In this document: positions 8,801 to 16,118 of the stretch, in pieces
How positions within the stretch are numbered: position 1 is the stretch's first letter
How the letters are laid out: each line of letters opens with the position of its first letter
Assembly: GCA_031271725.1 (NCBI GenBank)
Contig: JAISVE010000150.1
Location: forward strand, 1 to 25,425
Source: Bacteroidales bacterium
GTDB taxonomy: Bacteria; Bacteroidota; Bacteroidia; Bacteroidales; P3
Direction: 5' to 3'
Length of the DNA: 25,425 nucleotides
Made by a program: the position numbers and the translations under genes
The notes under the pieces: model-generated
The model's database searches: none
Told to the model about the DNA's origin: nothing
The model's input: only the letters and a program-made list of their open reading frames with translations

Positions 8801-8969
8801 CATAACGAGAAAGGCACATATAGACAGGCTTAGATTTTATGCTTCGGCAAGTAATCTTTTTACAATAACAAAATACAGCGGTTATGATCCGGAAGTTGGC
8901 AGTGGAGTTGATTACGGTAACTATCCGCAGGCACGGACATTTTTATTTGGCTTAAATCTTGATTTTTAA
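5814..8969 (+). CDS. SusC/RagA family TonB-linked outer membrane transporter
   Basis: Outer-membrane beta-barrel that imports oligosaccharides using energy from TonB. It has 1051 residues, the usual size. The order is a signal peptide (about 1-28, ending PSAAQ), a carboxypeptidase-D-regulatory-like domain (about 33-107, ITVKGTVTDNRGEAIIGASV), the TonB box region DEVVVVGYG (111-119), a plug (RIRGIGTLNNSDPIYVVDG and AAAIYGSRGANGVIIITTKKG are hallmarks, split over residues ~170-235), and then a barrel ending LFGLNLDF with the terminal Phe expected for outer-membrane insertion. The SusD partner starts 20 bases downstream. It is the first gene of the locus and has its own likely promoter. The nearby GH16 and GH128 genes imply a beta-1,3-glucan as cargo; this is inferred from context. 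Confidence 0.96.
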   Translation: MYRTRKLLTLCCCILLVTATFLLPSAAQNSSQITVKGTVTDNRGEAIIGASVTIKGRSIGVVTDVNGNYDIQVSSDETLIFSSLGMDDMEEPINGRSSINVSMQEGAKTMDEVVVVGYGTMRKSDVTGAVASVKGDDLKKSPSANLTQALQGRAAGVTVNANSGQPGAAATVRIRGIGTLNNSDPIYVVDGIILSNIDFLNSNDIESTELLKDASAAAIYGSRGANGVIIITTKKGTQQKGKISIDAYAGIQSRWRKLDVMQAREFAKTLVNLGEVVSEMNIFNTRGFNTWLRAYRLGTSSYYPTATSFNYSKQETDWQDEVFVKNAPIQSYNVSFDGGDETKQYAFSAGYFDQQGTIIGSYYKRLTIRANTSYKIRKWLTVGENITYMWSTYRNAPNNSGSAGASVLTAALAMAPWDPTHYPDGSINNAGKDLSGQPSAASNFKNVTNPFSMVEMNHPMDYTDRVVGDVYLDLNPIKGLSIRSSVSLDFSLLRNRSFGDAYEFSSYDKRQENFVSSGLSRYYTIANQNIITYSKDIKKHSFSVMAGHTLEEYNYYNVGVFGSVILVPEPENWYVSQTTKYDTANPPGDGVDRTRMVSFLGRFHYAYDNRYLITVNFRADGSSKFPRHRWGYFPSAAIGWRISQEKFMEDVRGLDELKLRIGWGQLGNQNSVGSSAFIQGINSGMYFSGYVFGQNGVYVQKNGSIADGQNSLYGASVNTWVNLDGRWEVTEQWNAAVDWAVLRNRLSGTVDAFRRTTKDMFLSIIAPAYTGNLFAPLANVGSVRNDGIELQLQWQDSKNKFHYSIGGNISFIKNELIKLNGGYPVYGDRVISDIGLGLYTYYGYEYLGMYKTDAEANEYLHAETPGTYRAGDAKYLDLNGDGKINDDDRKPLGNPFPWLSYGINASFEYFGFDLQIFMQGVYGNELYNAQRHQLEGAGNESIMSTVMRDAWTPSTPNGTIPNPRNAVNFYTSSRFIESGAYFRLKNLQLGYTLPQNITRKAHIDRLRFYASASNLFTITKYSGYDPEVGSGVDYGNYPQARTFLFGLNLDF

Positions 8970-8988
8970 TTCCTTAAATCTACACAAT

Positions 8989-10599
8989 ATGAAAAAGATA
9001 TTTTATATAATTTTTTTGAGTGCAATAACAGGCATAACAAGTTGCAGCAAATGGCTTGGCGAACCGCAACCGGCGCGTCCTGGTCTTGAGGATTTTTTTG
9101 CAAGTGGAGGAGAAGCGGCAATACAGGTAATAAATGGCGCATATAGTCCCTTACAATGGGAGTATGGCTCAACTTACAGCAGTGAATGGTGGATTGGTGA
9201 TATTGCTTCCGATGATGCTCTAAAAGGCGGACAGAATGTTAGTGATATGGCTGCTGCTTATGAATTTGATAATTTTAGAGTGTCTAACAATAATGCTATT
9301 CTGCTTGATATTTATCAAATGAATTATCAGGGTATAGCACGCTGTAATTTGGCACTGGAGGAAATTCCCAAAATGGCTACGGACACTATAATGAATGAAA
9401 GAGTAAAAACACGTTTGCTTGGCGAAGCAAAATTCTTGCGTGCCTTATATTATTTTCGTCTTGTAAGGATTTTCCAAGAATTGCCGCTTGTTACGGTAAC
9501 AATAAGATCATCTGCCGAATGGAAACAGCCTAAAGCAAGTGTAACAACAATTTACGATACCATAATTGCCGATTTGTTAGATGCCGAGAGTAAATTATGG
9601 ACTTTGGCAGATACCAAAGCAAATCCTGATAATATTGGGAGAGCAACAAAGGGTGCTGCACAGGCAATGTTGTTAAAGGTATATTTATATCGTCAAAACT
9701 GGACAGAAGCAAAAAAGTGGGGTGAAGTGATAATTAATGACGGTGAGTATAACTTGGAGCCTGTTTATGCAGATAACTTTAGCGTCTATAACGAAAACGG
9801 TAAGGAGTCGGTATTTGAGATACAGTATAGTGAAGAAGCAAGTAGTGACTATGGTACTTTTAATCCTCATTTTGGCGGTACAAGAGGCACTTTCACGACC
9901 ATTTTAACACGTTCACGCTCTACAAATTTTCCTAAAATGGGTGCAACTACGTCTGAAGGATGGGGCTTTAATAAACCTACGCAAAATTTGTATGATGAAT
10001 TTGAAGCAGGCGACGCAAGACGTGAAGCGTCAATATTAAATATTCCGACATCTCTTATGAGTAATCCTACCGAAGAAATATATTTAGGTTGTCCTTATCT
10101 TTCTCGCAAATATGCCCTAATAGATTCTGCAGGTAATTCAATTTGGGATGGACACGCCACACGTGCTCCAATAAATATAAAACTTATCCGTTATGCGGAC
10201 GTACTCCTTATGTATGCAGAGGCTTGCAACGAAAGCGGTGATTTGGGAACAGCAACAACAATACTTAATGACTTGCGTGCTGTGCGTAGAAACGAATGTG
10301 CCGACCCTTCTACTCAATTACCCGATTTTCCTTATGGGGCATATTTAGGCGGTCAGGATGGCATTCGCCTTGCCTTGCGTCATGAGCGCAGGGTTGAACT
10401 TGCTATGGAAGGACACAGGTGGTTTGATATTGTACGCTGGGGTATAGCAAAGGAAACAATGGATGCATATAAGGCAGGCGAAACACAGGAAGTTCAAAAT
10501 GCAATGAGCACCTTTGTTAAAGACAGAAACGAATATTTCCCCTTGCCGCAGTACGAAATTGACTTGTCGGGCTTTGAACAAAACGACAAATGGAAATAA
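8989..10599 (+). CDS. SusD/RagB family nutrient-binding lipoprotein
   Basis: Surface lipoprotein that caps the SusC barrel and captures glycan. I chose ATG 8989 because it gives a clean lipoprotein signal, MKKIFYIIFLSAITGITSC, with lipid Cys at residue 19; an in-frame start at 8959 would add ten residues and overlap the SusC stop. The length is 536 residues. Family hallmarks in order: IARCNLALEEIP, AKFLRALYYFRLVRIF, TKGAAQAMLLKVYLYRQNW (TPR-like helix), IRYADVLLMYAEACNESGD, and RHERRVELAMEGHRWFDIVR. Intact, no frameshift. It follows SusC by 19 bases and precedes GH16 by 36, so all three are probably co-transcribed. Confidence 0.95.
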   Translation: MKKIFYIIFLSAITGITSCSKWLGEPQPARPGLEDFFASGGEAAIQVINGAYSPLQWEYGSTYSSEWWIGDIASDDALKGGQNVSDMAAAYEFDNFRVSNNNAILLDIYQMNYQGIARCNLALEEIPKMATDTIMNERVKTRLLGEAKFLRALYYFRLVRIFQELPLVTVTIRSSAEWKQPKASVTTIYDTIIADLLDAESKLWTLADTKANPDNIGRATKGAAQAMLLKVYLYRQNWTEAKKWGEVIINDGEYNLEPVYADNFSVYNENGKESVFEIQYSEEASSDYGTFNPHFGGTRGTFTTILTRSRSTNFPKMGATTSEGWGFNKPTQNLYDEFEAGDARREASILNIPTSLMSNPTEEIYLGCPYLSRKYALIDSAGNSIWDGHATRAPINIKLIRYADVLLMYAEACNESGDLGTATTILNDLRAVRRNECADPSTQLPDFPYGAYLGGQDGIRLALRHERRVELAMEGHRWFDIVRWGIAKETMDAYKAGETQEVQNAMSTFVKDRNEYFPLPQYEIDLSGFEQNDKWK

Positions 10600-10635
10600 T
10601 GCGCAAGGTGAGCACAGAGCAAGTATAACTAAGCA

Positions 10636-11781
10636 ATGAGAAAAACATTTGCCATAATAACACTGATAGCGGGCATTGCAGGCAGCATAACTGCACAGCA
10701 AGGCTATACTTTAATATGGCAGGATGAATTTGACGGCTCTCAATTGAACGAGCAGGTATGGAATATAGAAGTGAACGGAGACGGCGGGGGTAATGAGGAA
10801 TTACAGTATTACCGCAGAGAGAATGTGTCCGTAGGTGTAGAGCCGGCTTCAGGCGAAAACTGCCTTATTATCACTACTCGAAAAGAAGATTTTGGCGGCA
10901 AAACAGTTACTTCGGGTAGATTGCAGACAATGTCCAATATGAGGTTTAAGTATGGCAAGATAGAAGGGCGCATTAAACTTCCTCCAACGGCAAACGGTTT
11001 GTGGCCCGCGTTTTGGATGATGGGAGATGATTTTTCGGAAGTAGGCTGGCCCAAGTGTGGCGAAATTGATATTATGGAAATGGGGCATGCAGACGGAATC
11101 GCAGCAGGCACACAAGACAGGTTATTCGGCGGACATTTTCATTGGGGAGAAAGTTGGCCCCATCCTAATTGGGGAATGTCCCGCACAAATGATTACAGTT
11201 TACAGGACAGTTTTCATTTGTTCACCATGATTTGGGACGAAAATGCAATAAGCATGTACCTTGACAATGATACGGAGCCATACGTAAAAATGGATATTCC
11301 CCAAAGCGGCGGTACGGCAGAAGGACAGGTAGGCCGTTATTTCCATAAACCCTTTTTCGTTCTATTTAATATGGCAGTCGGAGGCAATTATCCGGGCATC
11401 CACAATATAAATGAAGTAACGGCATTAAATGCTTCAAACAATTATGAAGCAAAAATGTATGTTGATTATTTAAGGCTATATCAAAGAGGCGATAACGGCG
11501 AAGAATTTTACGGACCCGGAACTTCTGCGTCTAAAATGGAAGATATTTCGGTTGCATCCCGTTTGCAGTTCAAAGTTTATTGTGCGAATGGTGTTTTATC
11601 CGTAAAAGGTGATGTGTTGCCTGCCAGGATGATTTTATACAGCATTACAGGGCAGAAAGTATTGGAAGCGGACAATGCTAACTCGGCTAATGTTTCCGCA
11701 TTGCGTAAGGGAGCATATATTCTGAAAATACAAACAAAATCGGGACAGGAAGAAATACATAAGATAATATTAACAAACTAA
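10636..11781 (+). CDS. GH16 endo-beta-1,3-glucanase (laminarinase-like) with T9SS sorting domain
   Basis: Secreted glycoside hydrolase family 16 enzyme cutting internal beta-1,3 (or mixed-linkage) glucan bonds. It has 381 residues. The signal peptide is residues 1-20 (SITA|QQ). The GH16 domain spans about 22-293 with the catalytic motif EIDIMEMG: E143 nucleophile, D145, E148 acid/base. WPAFWMMG (123-130) and GGHFHWG line the cleft, as in laminarinases. Residues 311-381 form a type A T9SS sorting domain (GQKVLE, LRKGAYILKI), about 49 of 69 positions identical to the tail of the next protein. The enzyme is therefore probably exported by T9SS and attached to or released from the surface, instead of being lipid-anchored. 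Exact substrate is inferred: lichenin and laminarin cannot be separated by eye. Confidence 0.94.
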   Translation: MRKTFAIITLIAGIAGSITAQQGYTLIWQDEFDGSQLNEQVWNIEVNGDGGGNEELQYYRRENVSVGVEPASGENCLIITTRKEDFGGKTVTSGRLQTMSNMRFKYGKIEGRIKLPPTANGLWPAFWMMGDDFSEVGWPKCGEIDIMEMGHADGIAAGTQDRLFGGHFHWGESWPHPNWGMSRTNDYSLQDSFHLFTMIWDENAISMYLDNDTEPYVKMDIPQSGGTAEGQVGRYFHKPFFVLFNMAVGGNYPGIHNINEVTALNASNNYEAKMYVDYLRLYQRGDNGEEFYGPGTSASKMEDISVASRLQFKVYCANGVLSVKGDVLPARMILYSITGQKVLEADNANSANVSALRKGAYILKIQTKSGQEEIHKIILTN

Positions 11782-11808
11782 ATTATAAACCTTTAAAACA
11801 ACAAAACT

Positions 11809-13701
11809 ATGAAAAAAAATCTATTTAAAAGTATTGTTTTGTCTATCATTTTTTTGATAGCAGGAAACGTGAATGCGCAACAATGGTTTTGCGATGGAAC
11901 AAACGTTGTGTCGGCTATGGGTAATTTTGAATTTGACACAGCTCTTTATGCACCGAATTGGGGTACGAGTGAAGATTATACTGCAAGCTATGCGGAAGGA
12001 GTATTTTCTGTTTCTTTTTCTCATGCAACAACGGATAAATGGCAGTCACAGTTCTTTTTTGATGCAACTACTTTGCAGAACTTAGGTGATGCCGGTGCTG
12101 AGAAAGTATATTTTTATTCCTATGACATTGAAACAGATGTGAAAATAGGAACTTTAACTTTACAATTTAAGAAAGCTGATGATGGCACGATTTGTTTGGC
12201 AGCCGATGTTGTAGATTTGCCTGCCGGCACACATACAATTAGTGGACTTACTACAGTTCCTGCCGGTGTTCATCCTTTCCAGAGATTACTTTTTGACTTT
12301 GCTTGGACAGATTCCTGCAATATCAAAATTTCAAACTTTACCCTTTGTGATGGCTATAAAGGAATTGATATGGGCTCAATAATGGGTAATGCAGTGCCTA
12401 TGTATGGACTTAGAGATGGAAAACCTACGGACTCAGTGGAAGCTAATGCTTCTACTTTGGATTTCAAGGTAGTAACAGTAGGACAAAAAACTTGGGCTTG
12501 GACTAATTTAACAGGAAGAACGATTTTAGGTGATCCTTGGGCTTCTCAATATCGTTATTATACGGATTCGGGAAATTCAGGAGGTGATTTGAAATGGACA
12601 GAAAATCAGCTAACAGGGCGTGTTGCCGGAACGCAACAAACTTATGGCTCAACAACAGTTGTGCCTTTTGACAACCCCGGCATAATTACATTTTTCCAAG
12701 GTACTCAAGATTATGTTTTCCTTGAAACTGCTGATTTTAGCTATGATTACACAAAAAATAACAGTGCTGATGCAGAAGATGTAACCGCTCCCGCACTTGC
12801 AACTCCGGAAGTTCTCAATCAAACATCATCAGCAGTAACACTTGCGCTTTCTGCAACAGATGCTTCTACCAATTTATACTATTATATAGAAGATCTTAAT
12901 AATGACTTATTGGAAATATTCTTTTGGGATACGGTAACGTTTGCACTTAAAGATTCTACCGATTATAACTTAAAAGTATATGCGATAGATTTTTCGGGCA
13001 ACCGCAGCGAAGTAAAAAATGTTACTCTTTATTCAGAAGAACCTGTATTTGTTACGGAAGGTATTGCTAATAACAACTCTTTTAAATTAGACAGCCGTTC
13101 ACTTACCGAATTAGTAATAGAAGGTACTTCAACCGATGAACTTGGTTTTGGCGATGCCTATGCTAAAATATCTATTGACGGAGCATGGGTAGGCGATGGT
13201 TCCGTAAAAGAATGGAAACCTGCCGGACTGGATCAAACTAACGGAACTCCGGTTTATGTTTTACAGATACCTGCGAGCGAAATTCCGGGTTGGGAAGAAG
13301 GTAAAATTTTAACGCTTGATTTGGGATATATTATAGCACCTACCGGCGACTGGACTCATTATGTTTCGCCCAACTTGAACATTACGGAAGGCGAAAATGC
13401 AGGCAAGCCTATTCTTCACGAAATAGGAACAGGTGTTGATATTGAAATCCCAATAGATACAACTGCAATAGAAGGTGTTGCAAGCTACTCACAGTTCAAA
13501 GTTTACTGCACAAATGGTGTTCTGTCTGCAAAAGGCAACACATTACCAGCTAATATGACTTTGTATAATGTTGCAGGTCAAAAAGTATTGGAAGTGAAAA
13601 ATACCAACTCAGCTAATGTTACCAATTTACGCAAGGGAGCATATATCCTGAAAATACGGACAAATTCCGGAGCAGTAGAAGTACACAAAATAGTACTGTA
13701 A
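11809..13701 (+). CDS. Multidomain putative glycan-binding protein with T9SS sorting domain
   Basis: Not recognised as a named protein. It has 630 residues: a signal peptide (1-23, VNA|QQ); an N-terminal beta-rich domain of about 24-190 that could be a carbohydrate-binding module; a segment around 215-310 beginning LDFKVVTVGQKTWAWTNLTG; an FN3-like domain around 324-410 (DVTAPAL.. to YAIDFSGNRSEVKNVTL); another beta-rich domain around 411-545 (FGDAYAKISIDGAWVGDG) of carbohydrate-binding type; and a type A T9SS sorting domain at 562-630. The 215-410 part resembles residues 51-237 of the giant protein at 16119, including VDFKVVT..KTYAWTKLTG and VTAPVL. No catalytic motif is seen. It sits between GH16 and a lipoprotein and is likely co-transcribed with them, so a role in binding the glucan at the surface is inferred. 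Confidence 0.8.
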   Translation: MKKNLFKSIVLSIIFLIAGNVNAQQWFCDGTNVVSAMGNFEFDTALYAPNWGTSEDYTASYAEGVFSVSFSHATTDKWQSQFFFDATTLQNLGDAGAEKVYFYSYDIETDVKIGTLTLQFKKADDGTICLAADVVDLPAGTHTISGLTTVPAGVHPFQRLLFDFAWTDSCNIKISNFTLCDGYKGIDMGSIMGNAVPMYGLRDGKPTDSVEANASTLDFKVVTVGQKTWAWTNLTGRTILGDPWASQYRYYTDSGNSGGDLKWTENQLTGRVAGTQQTYGSTTVVPFDNPGIITFFQGTQDYVFLETADFSYDYTKNNSADAEDVTAPALATPEVLNQTSSAVTLALSATDASTNLYYYIEDLNNDLLEIFFWDTVTFALKDSTDYNLKVYAIDFSGNRSEVKNVTLYSEEPVFVTEGIANNNSFKLDSRSLTELVIEGTSTDELGFGDAYAKISIDGAWVGDGSVKEWKPAGLDQTNGTPVYVLQIPASEIPGWEEGKILTLDLGYIIAPTGDWTHYVSPNLNITEGENAGKPILHEIGTGVDIEIPIDTTAIEGVASYSQFKVYCTNGVLSAKGNTLPANMTLYNVAGQKVLEVKNTNSANVTNLRKGAYILKIRTNSGAVEVHKIVL

Positions 13702-13743
13702 TACTTAAATAATTATTAATAATTAACTAAAAATAATACTACT

Positions 13744-14625
13744 ATGAAAAAATTATTTATTATGTTAGCACTTATTGGTGCAGTGGCTTTGGTCGCAACA
13801 AGTTGCGGTGGAAAATGTACTTATGAGAAAGATAAAGACTGTTTTTGCAAGGAAAACCCCAATGATCCGCGCTGCTCGGATTGTACTTTTGAAGAAGATC
13901 CTGCTTGTTTCTGTGATTTTAATCCTGCTGACCCACGTTGTATTATGCAATCTAATTTGCCGGATAGTATTGTAAACGGCAGCAACTTTTACATTATTTA
14001 TATGGATGCTGTAAGTGAGGCATCCTTGAGCTACAAAGTAGCAGAACCCACCATGTTGCGCGATTATGATATTTGGCCTGCAGGACAAACTTTAGAGTTT
14101 GTAGATCGTTTAGGTATAAATTCTTGGGGTGAACCCTCAGCATGGATTTCTGCAAATATTTCAAATGGCAGTCATATGGATCCACCACAAAATTTTGATG
14201 AAGGCTGGAACGGTGGTGGTATTGTTGCTGTTCTTTCGGAGTTTGAAACGGTACCTGATTTATCTCCTGTTATGGAAGGTGGCTATTATTTACATTTTGC
14301 AATTAAGAGTCCGACAAATCAACCAAATGCGGGTCACAGTATTATCGTTCATAGTGAAGGACCGGATCAAAAATACTATTTGGGTCCGACTACAAGTTGT
14401 CCCGGAGATCATATTTATTTGAGCGATTATCCCCATGATGGCGAATGGCATCATTTTGAAATTCCTGTAGATGAAATGGTTGCCGGTAAGTTCTCTTGGA
14501 CAGAGCCATTGAATGAACCAACAGCAGGACGTCGTTATCTATTTAGCTTTATGGGTATTCCGCATGTTATAGGTAATGAACTAAACATGGACGCAATTTT
14601 TTATTATAAGAAACCTGTTAAGTGA
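13744..14625 (+). CDS. Putative glycan-binding lipoprotein with N-terminal Cys-rich repeats
   Basis: 293 residues. The lipoprotein signal peptide ends VATSC with lipid Cys at residue 21. Immediately after it are two 22-residue Cys-rich repeats (25-46 and 47-68) with the pattern C-x7-C-x-C-x8-C. The rest (about 70-293) is Trp-, Gly- and Asp-rich and probably a beta-sandwich: GWNGGGIVAVLSEFE, YYLHFAIKSP, DGEWHHFEIPVDEM, and a C-terminal MDAIFYYKK strand. Position in the locus (after SusC/D and GH16, before GH128) and fold resemblance suggest a surface glycan-binding protein in the place of SusE/SusF, but I do not recognise a named family. No catalytic residues are identified. A strong terminator follows its stop. 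Confidence 0.75.
   Translation: MKKLFIMLALIGAVALVATSCGGKCTYEKDKDCFCKENPNDPRCSDCTFEEDPACFCDFNPADPRCIMQSNLPDSIVNGSNFYIIYMDAVSEASLSYKVAEPTMLRDYDIWPAGQTLEFVDRLGINSWGEPSAWISANISNGSHMDPPQNFDEGWNGGGIVAVLSEFETVPDLSPVMEGGYYLHFAIKSPTNQPNAGHSIIVHSEGPDQKYYLGPTTSCPGDHIYLSDYPHDGEWHHFEIPVDEMVAGKFSWTEPLNEPTAGRRYLFSFMGIPHVIGNELNMDAIFYYKKPVK
13816..13941 (+). repeat. two tandem Cys-rich 22-residue repeats
   Basis: Within the lipoprotein gene, residues 25-44 (CTYEKDKDCFCKENPNDPRC) and 47-66 (CTFEEDPACFCDFNPADPRC) are copies with identical cysteine spacing, and both end in DPRC. Eight cysteines in 42 residues directly after the lipid anchor suggest a compact disulfide-bonded or metal-binding stalk. Even numbers of cysteines per unit allow two disulfides each; the lipid Cys21 is extra. 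Confidence 0.8.
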
Positions 14626-14637
14626 TTTTTAATTTTA

Positions 14638-14668
14638 ATGCAGGAGCAAGTTTGCTCCTGCATTTTTT
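14638..14668 (+). terminator. Rho-independent terminator
   Basis: A perfect 12-base inverted repeat, ATGCAGGAGCAA (14638-14649) with TTGCTCCTGCAT (14652-14663), is followed by T residues to 14668. The stem is GC-rich in its centre. It lies 12 bases after the stop of the Cys-rich lipoprotein gene and only 13 bases before the GH128 start codon, so it probably limits read-through into GH128. Confidence 0.88.
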
Positions 14669-14681
14669 AATGTAGTTTATT

Positions 14682-16013
14682 ATGAATAAATATTTTTACG
14701 GCATTTTTTTAATATGCTTTACGGCATTGTTTGTGTCTTGTGAGCCCGAAGTACCACCATTATCTCCTCCCACTCCTCCTCCTCCTTCCCCTGTTACTTA
14801 TGAAAATAATCAGGCAGTTAGTAAAAAACGTGGTATAGGTTTTAATGCCATTTATGCTGCTGATTTTCCGGTATTGGCAGATGGAGTAAGTTGGGCTTAT
14901 AATTGGGGTAATAGCGGTTTTAATCCTGCGTTTACAGAGGATGCAAAAGATGCGAAAATAGAATATTTTCCGATGTGCTGGAATGGTGTTAATGCTAACG
15001 CCTTAAGGAGTTTTAAGCAGGCAAATCCAGACTGTGAATATATTCTCGCTTATAATGAACCAAATCTAACCGATCAGGCAAATATGACACCGGCGCAGGC
15101 AGCCGCAAAATGGGGTGAGTTAAAAAGTATAGCGCAGGAATTAAATTTGAAAATTGTTGCACCTGCAATGAATTACGGTACACTTGCAGGTTATTCCGAT
15201 CCTATAGTATGGTATGATGAATTTTTCAGCCAGCCGGAAGTTTCAATTGATGATGTCGCTGCTCTTGCTTTGCACTGCTATATGCCTAATGCAGCCGGAT
15301 TAAAAGGCATGGTAGAGAGATTTAGAAAATACAATAAGCCAATTTGGATGACAGAGTTTTGCTATGATCTCGGAATGAACCCAAATGCAGATCAACAAAG
15401 ACAGATGATGTGCGATGTGTTAAATTATTTTGAAACCGATCCGCTTATAGAACGCTATGCATGGTTTATGTTTGATGCACCTGCAAAATGGGGTTCCTGC
15501 GGTTTACGTCCGGTGGGAAATAATAAAGGACAATTTACTGATTTAGGCAAAATTTATGTAAATTTTTCGTCTATGGATAAGGAATATCATTATGGCAATA
15601 ATCAAGTTATTCCTGCGGAACATTATAGCAATAATAATATGGCAGATGATATTGGGACAACAACCTATAAACAAAGTGTTCGTCTTAGTGTGTGCAGCGA
15701 TACAACAGGTATTTTGGAAGTTAACGAATTTCGTTCGCCAAAATGGTTAGAATACCAAATAGCACAGGATAGTTTAGCAGGTAATTATAAGTTTGTTATA
15801 CGTTATGCATCCGGTGTTGATTCTAAAATGAAAATAATGGCAAACGGCAAGGAAATAGGCGAAGTTGATTTGCCTAAAACCGGCGGTTACACAACTTGGG
15901 CAACAATTGAAACGCCGGCACTTGAACTTGGTGAAGGCAAACAGACAATACGCTTTGCTCCGAGCGAAGGAATAATTAATATGAATTGGTGGCGATACAA
16001 GAAAGAATCTTAA
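14682..16013 (+). CDS. GH128 endo-beta-1,3-glucanase lipoprotein with CBM6-like domain
   Basis: Surface lipoprotein enzyme of 443 residues. Signal peptide with lipobox FVSC, lipid Cys at residue 20, then a proline-rich spacer (25-38, mostly Pro, Ser and Thr). The GH128 catalytic barrel spans about 47-300. ILAYNEPN carries the likely acid/base E126, and IWMTEFCY the likely nucleophile E225; GIGFNAIY, AAKWGELKSI and LALHCYMP are typical of this family. A C-terminal CBM6-like domain (about 312-440) begins VIPAEHYS and includes WLEYQI and GKQTIRF. GH128 enzymes known so far cut beta-1,3-glucan, which agrees with the GH16 partner. A terminator lies just upstream, so it may be expressed at a lower level or from its own promoter. 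No T9SS tail is present, unlike GH16. Confidence 0.9.
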   Translation: MNKYFYGIFLICFTALFVSCEPEVPPLSPPTPPPPSPVTYENNQAVSKKRGIGFNAIYAADFPVLADGVSWAYNWGNSGFNPAFTEDAKDAKIEYFPMCWNGVNANALRSFKQANPDCEYILAYNEPNLTDQANMTPAQAAAKWGELKSIAQELNLKIVAPAMNYGTLAGYSDPIVWYDEFFSQPEVSIDDVAALALHCYMPNAAGLKGMVERFRKYNKPIWMTEFCYDLGMNPNADQQRQMMCDVLNYFETDPLIERYAWFMFDAPAKWGSCGLRPVGNNKGQFTDLGKIYVNFSSMDKEYHYGNNQVIPAEHYSNNNMADDIGTTTYKQSVRLSVCSDTTGILEVNEFRSPKWLEYQIAQDSLAGNYKFVIRYASGVDSKMKIMANGKEIGEVDLPKTGGYTTWATIETPALELGEGKQTIRFAPSEGIINMNWWRYKKES

Positions 16014-16029
16014 ACTTTGAGGTTTAAGA
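16008..16029 (+). terminator. weak hairpin at the end of the GH128 gene
   Basis: TCTTAAAC (16008-16015) pairs perfectly with GTTTAAGA (16022-16029) across a six-base loop. It overlaps the GH128 stop codon. The stem is AT-rich and only a broken T-run follows (GGGTTTTTAAG), so terminator function is uncertain. Confidence 0.35.
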
Positions 16030-16050
16030 AATTTAGGGTTTTTAAGTGGG

Positions 16051-16084
16051 TCTGTTGTTGCGGAGTAAATCTGTTTTTGCGGAG
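16051..16084 (+). repeat. 15-base direct repeat upstream of giant protein A
   Basis: TCTGTTGTTGCGGAG at 16051-16065 recurs as TCTGTTTTTGCGGAG at 16070-16084, a 14 of 15 match with a 19-base period. It lies 35-68 bases before the start of giant A and could be a regulator-binding site. The rest of the 105-base gap shows nothing else clear, and no good TAnnTTTG element was found in it. Confidence 0.5.
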
Positions 16085-16118
16085 AGGGAGAAGTGTGCAA
16101 ATAAACGAAAAATAATAT

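Noticed and set aside
8959..8988. Upstream in-frame start for the SusD-like gene
   Set aside because: It would put ten extra residues before a perfect lipoprotein signal peptide and overlap the SusC stop; ATG 8989 is the better start.
13710..13725. 16-base palindrome of A and T between the 630-residue protein gene and the Cys-rich lipoprotein gene
   Set aside because: It is pure A/T in an AT-rich gap and has no T-run suited to termination; likely chance.
14749..14796. CCT-rich triplet run in GH128 as a phase-variable microsatellite
   Set aside because: The run is impure and in triplets, so changes would alter only the Pro-rich spacer length, not the frame.
16014..16118. Attachment site or insertion scar at the direct repeat before giant A
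   Set aside because: No integrase, transposase or inverted ends are near; the repeat is too short and closely spaced to argue for integration.
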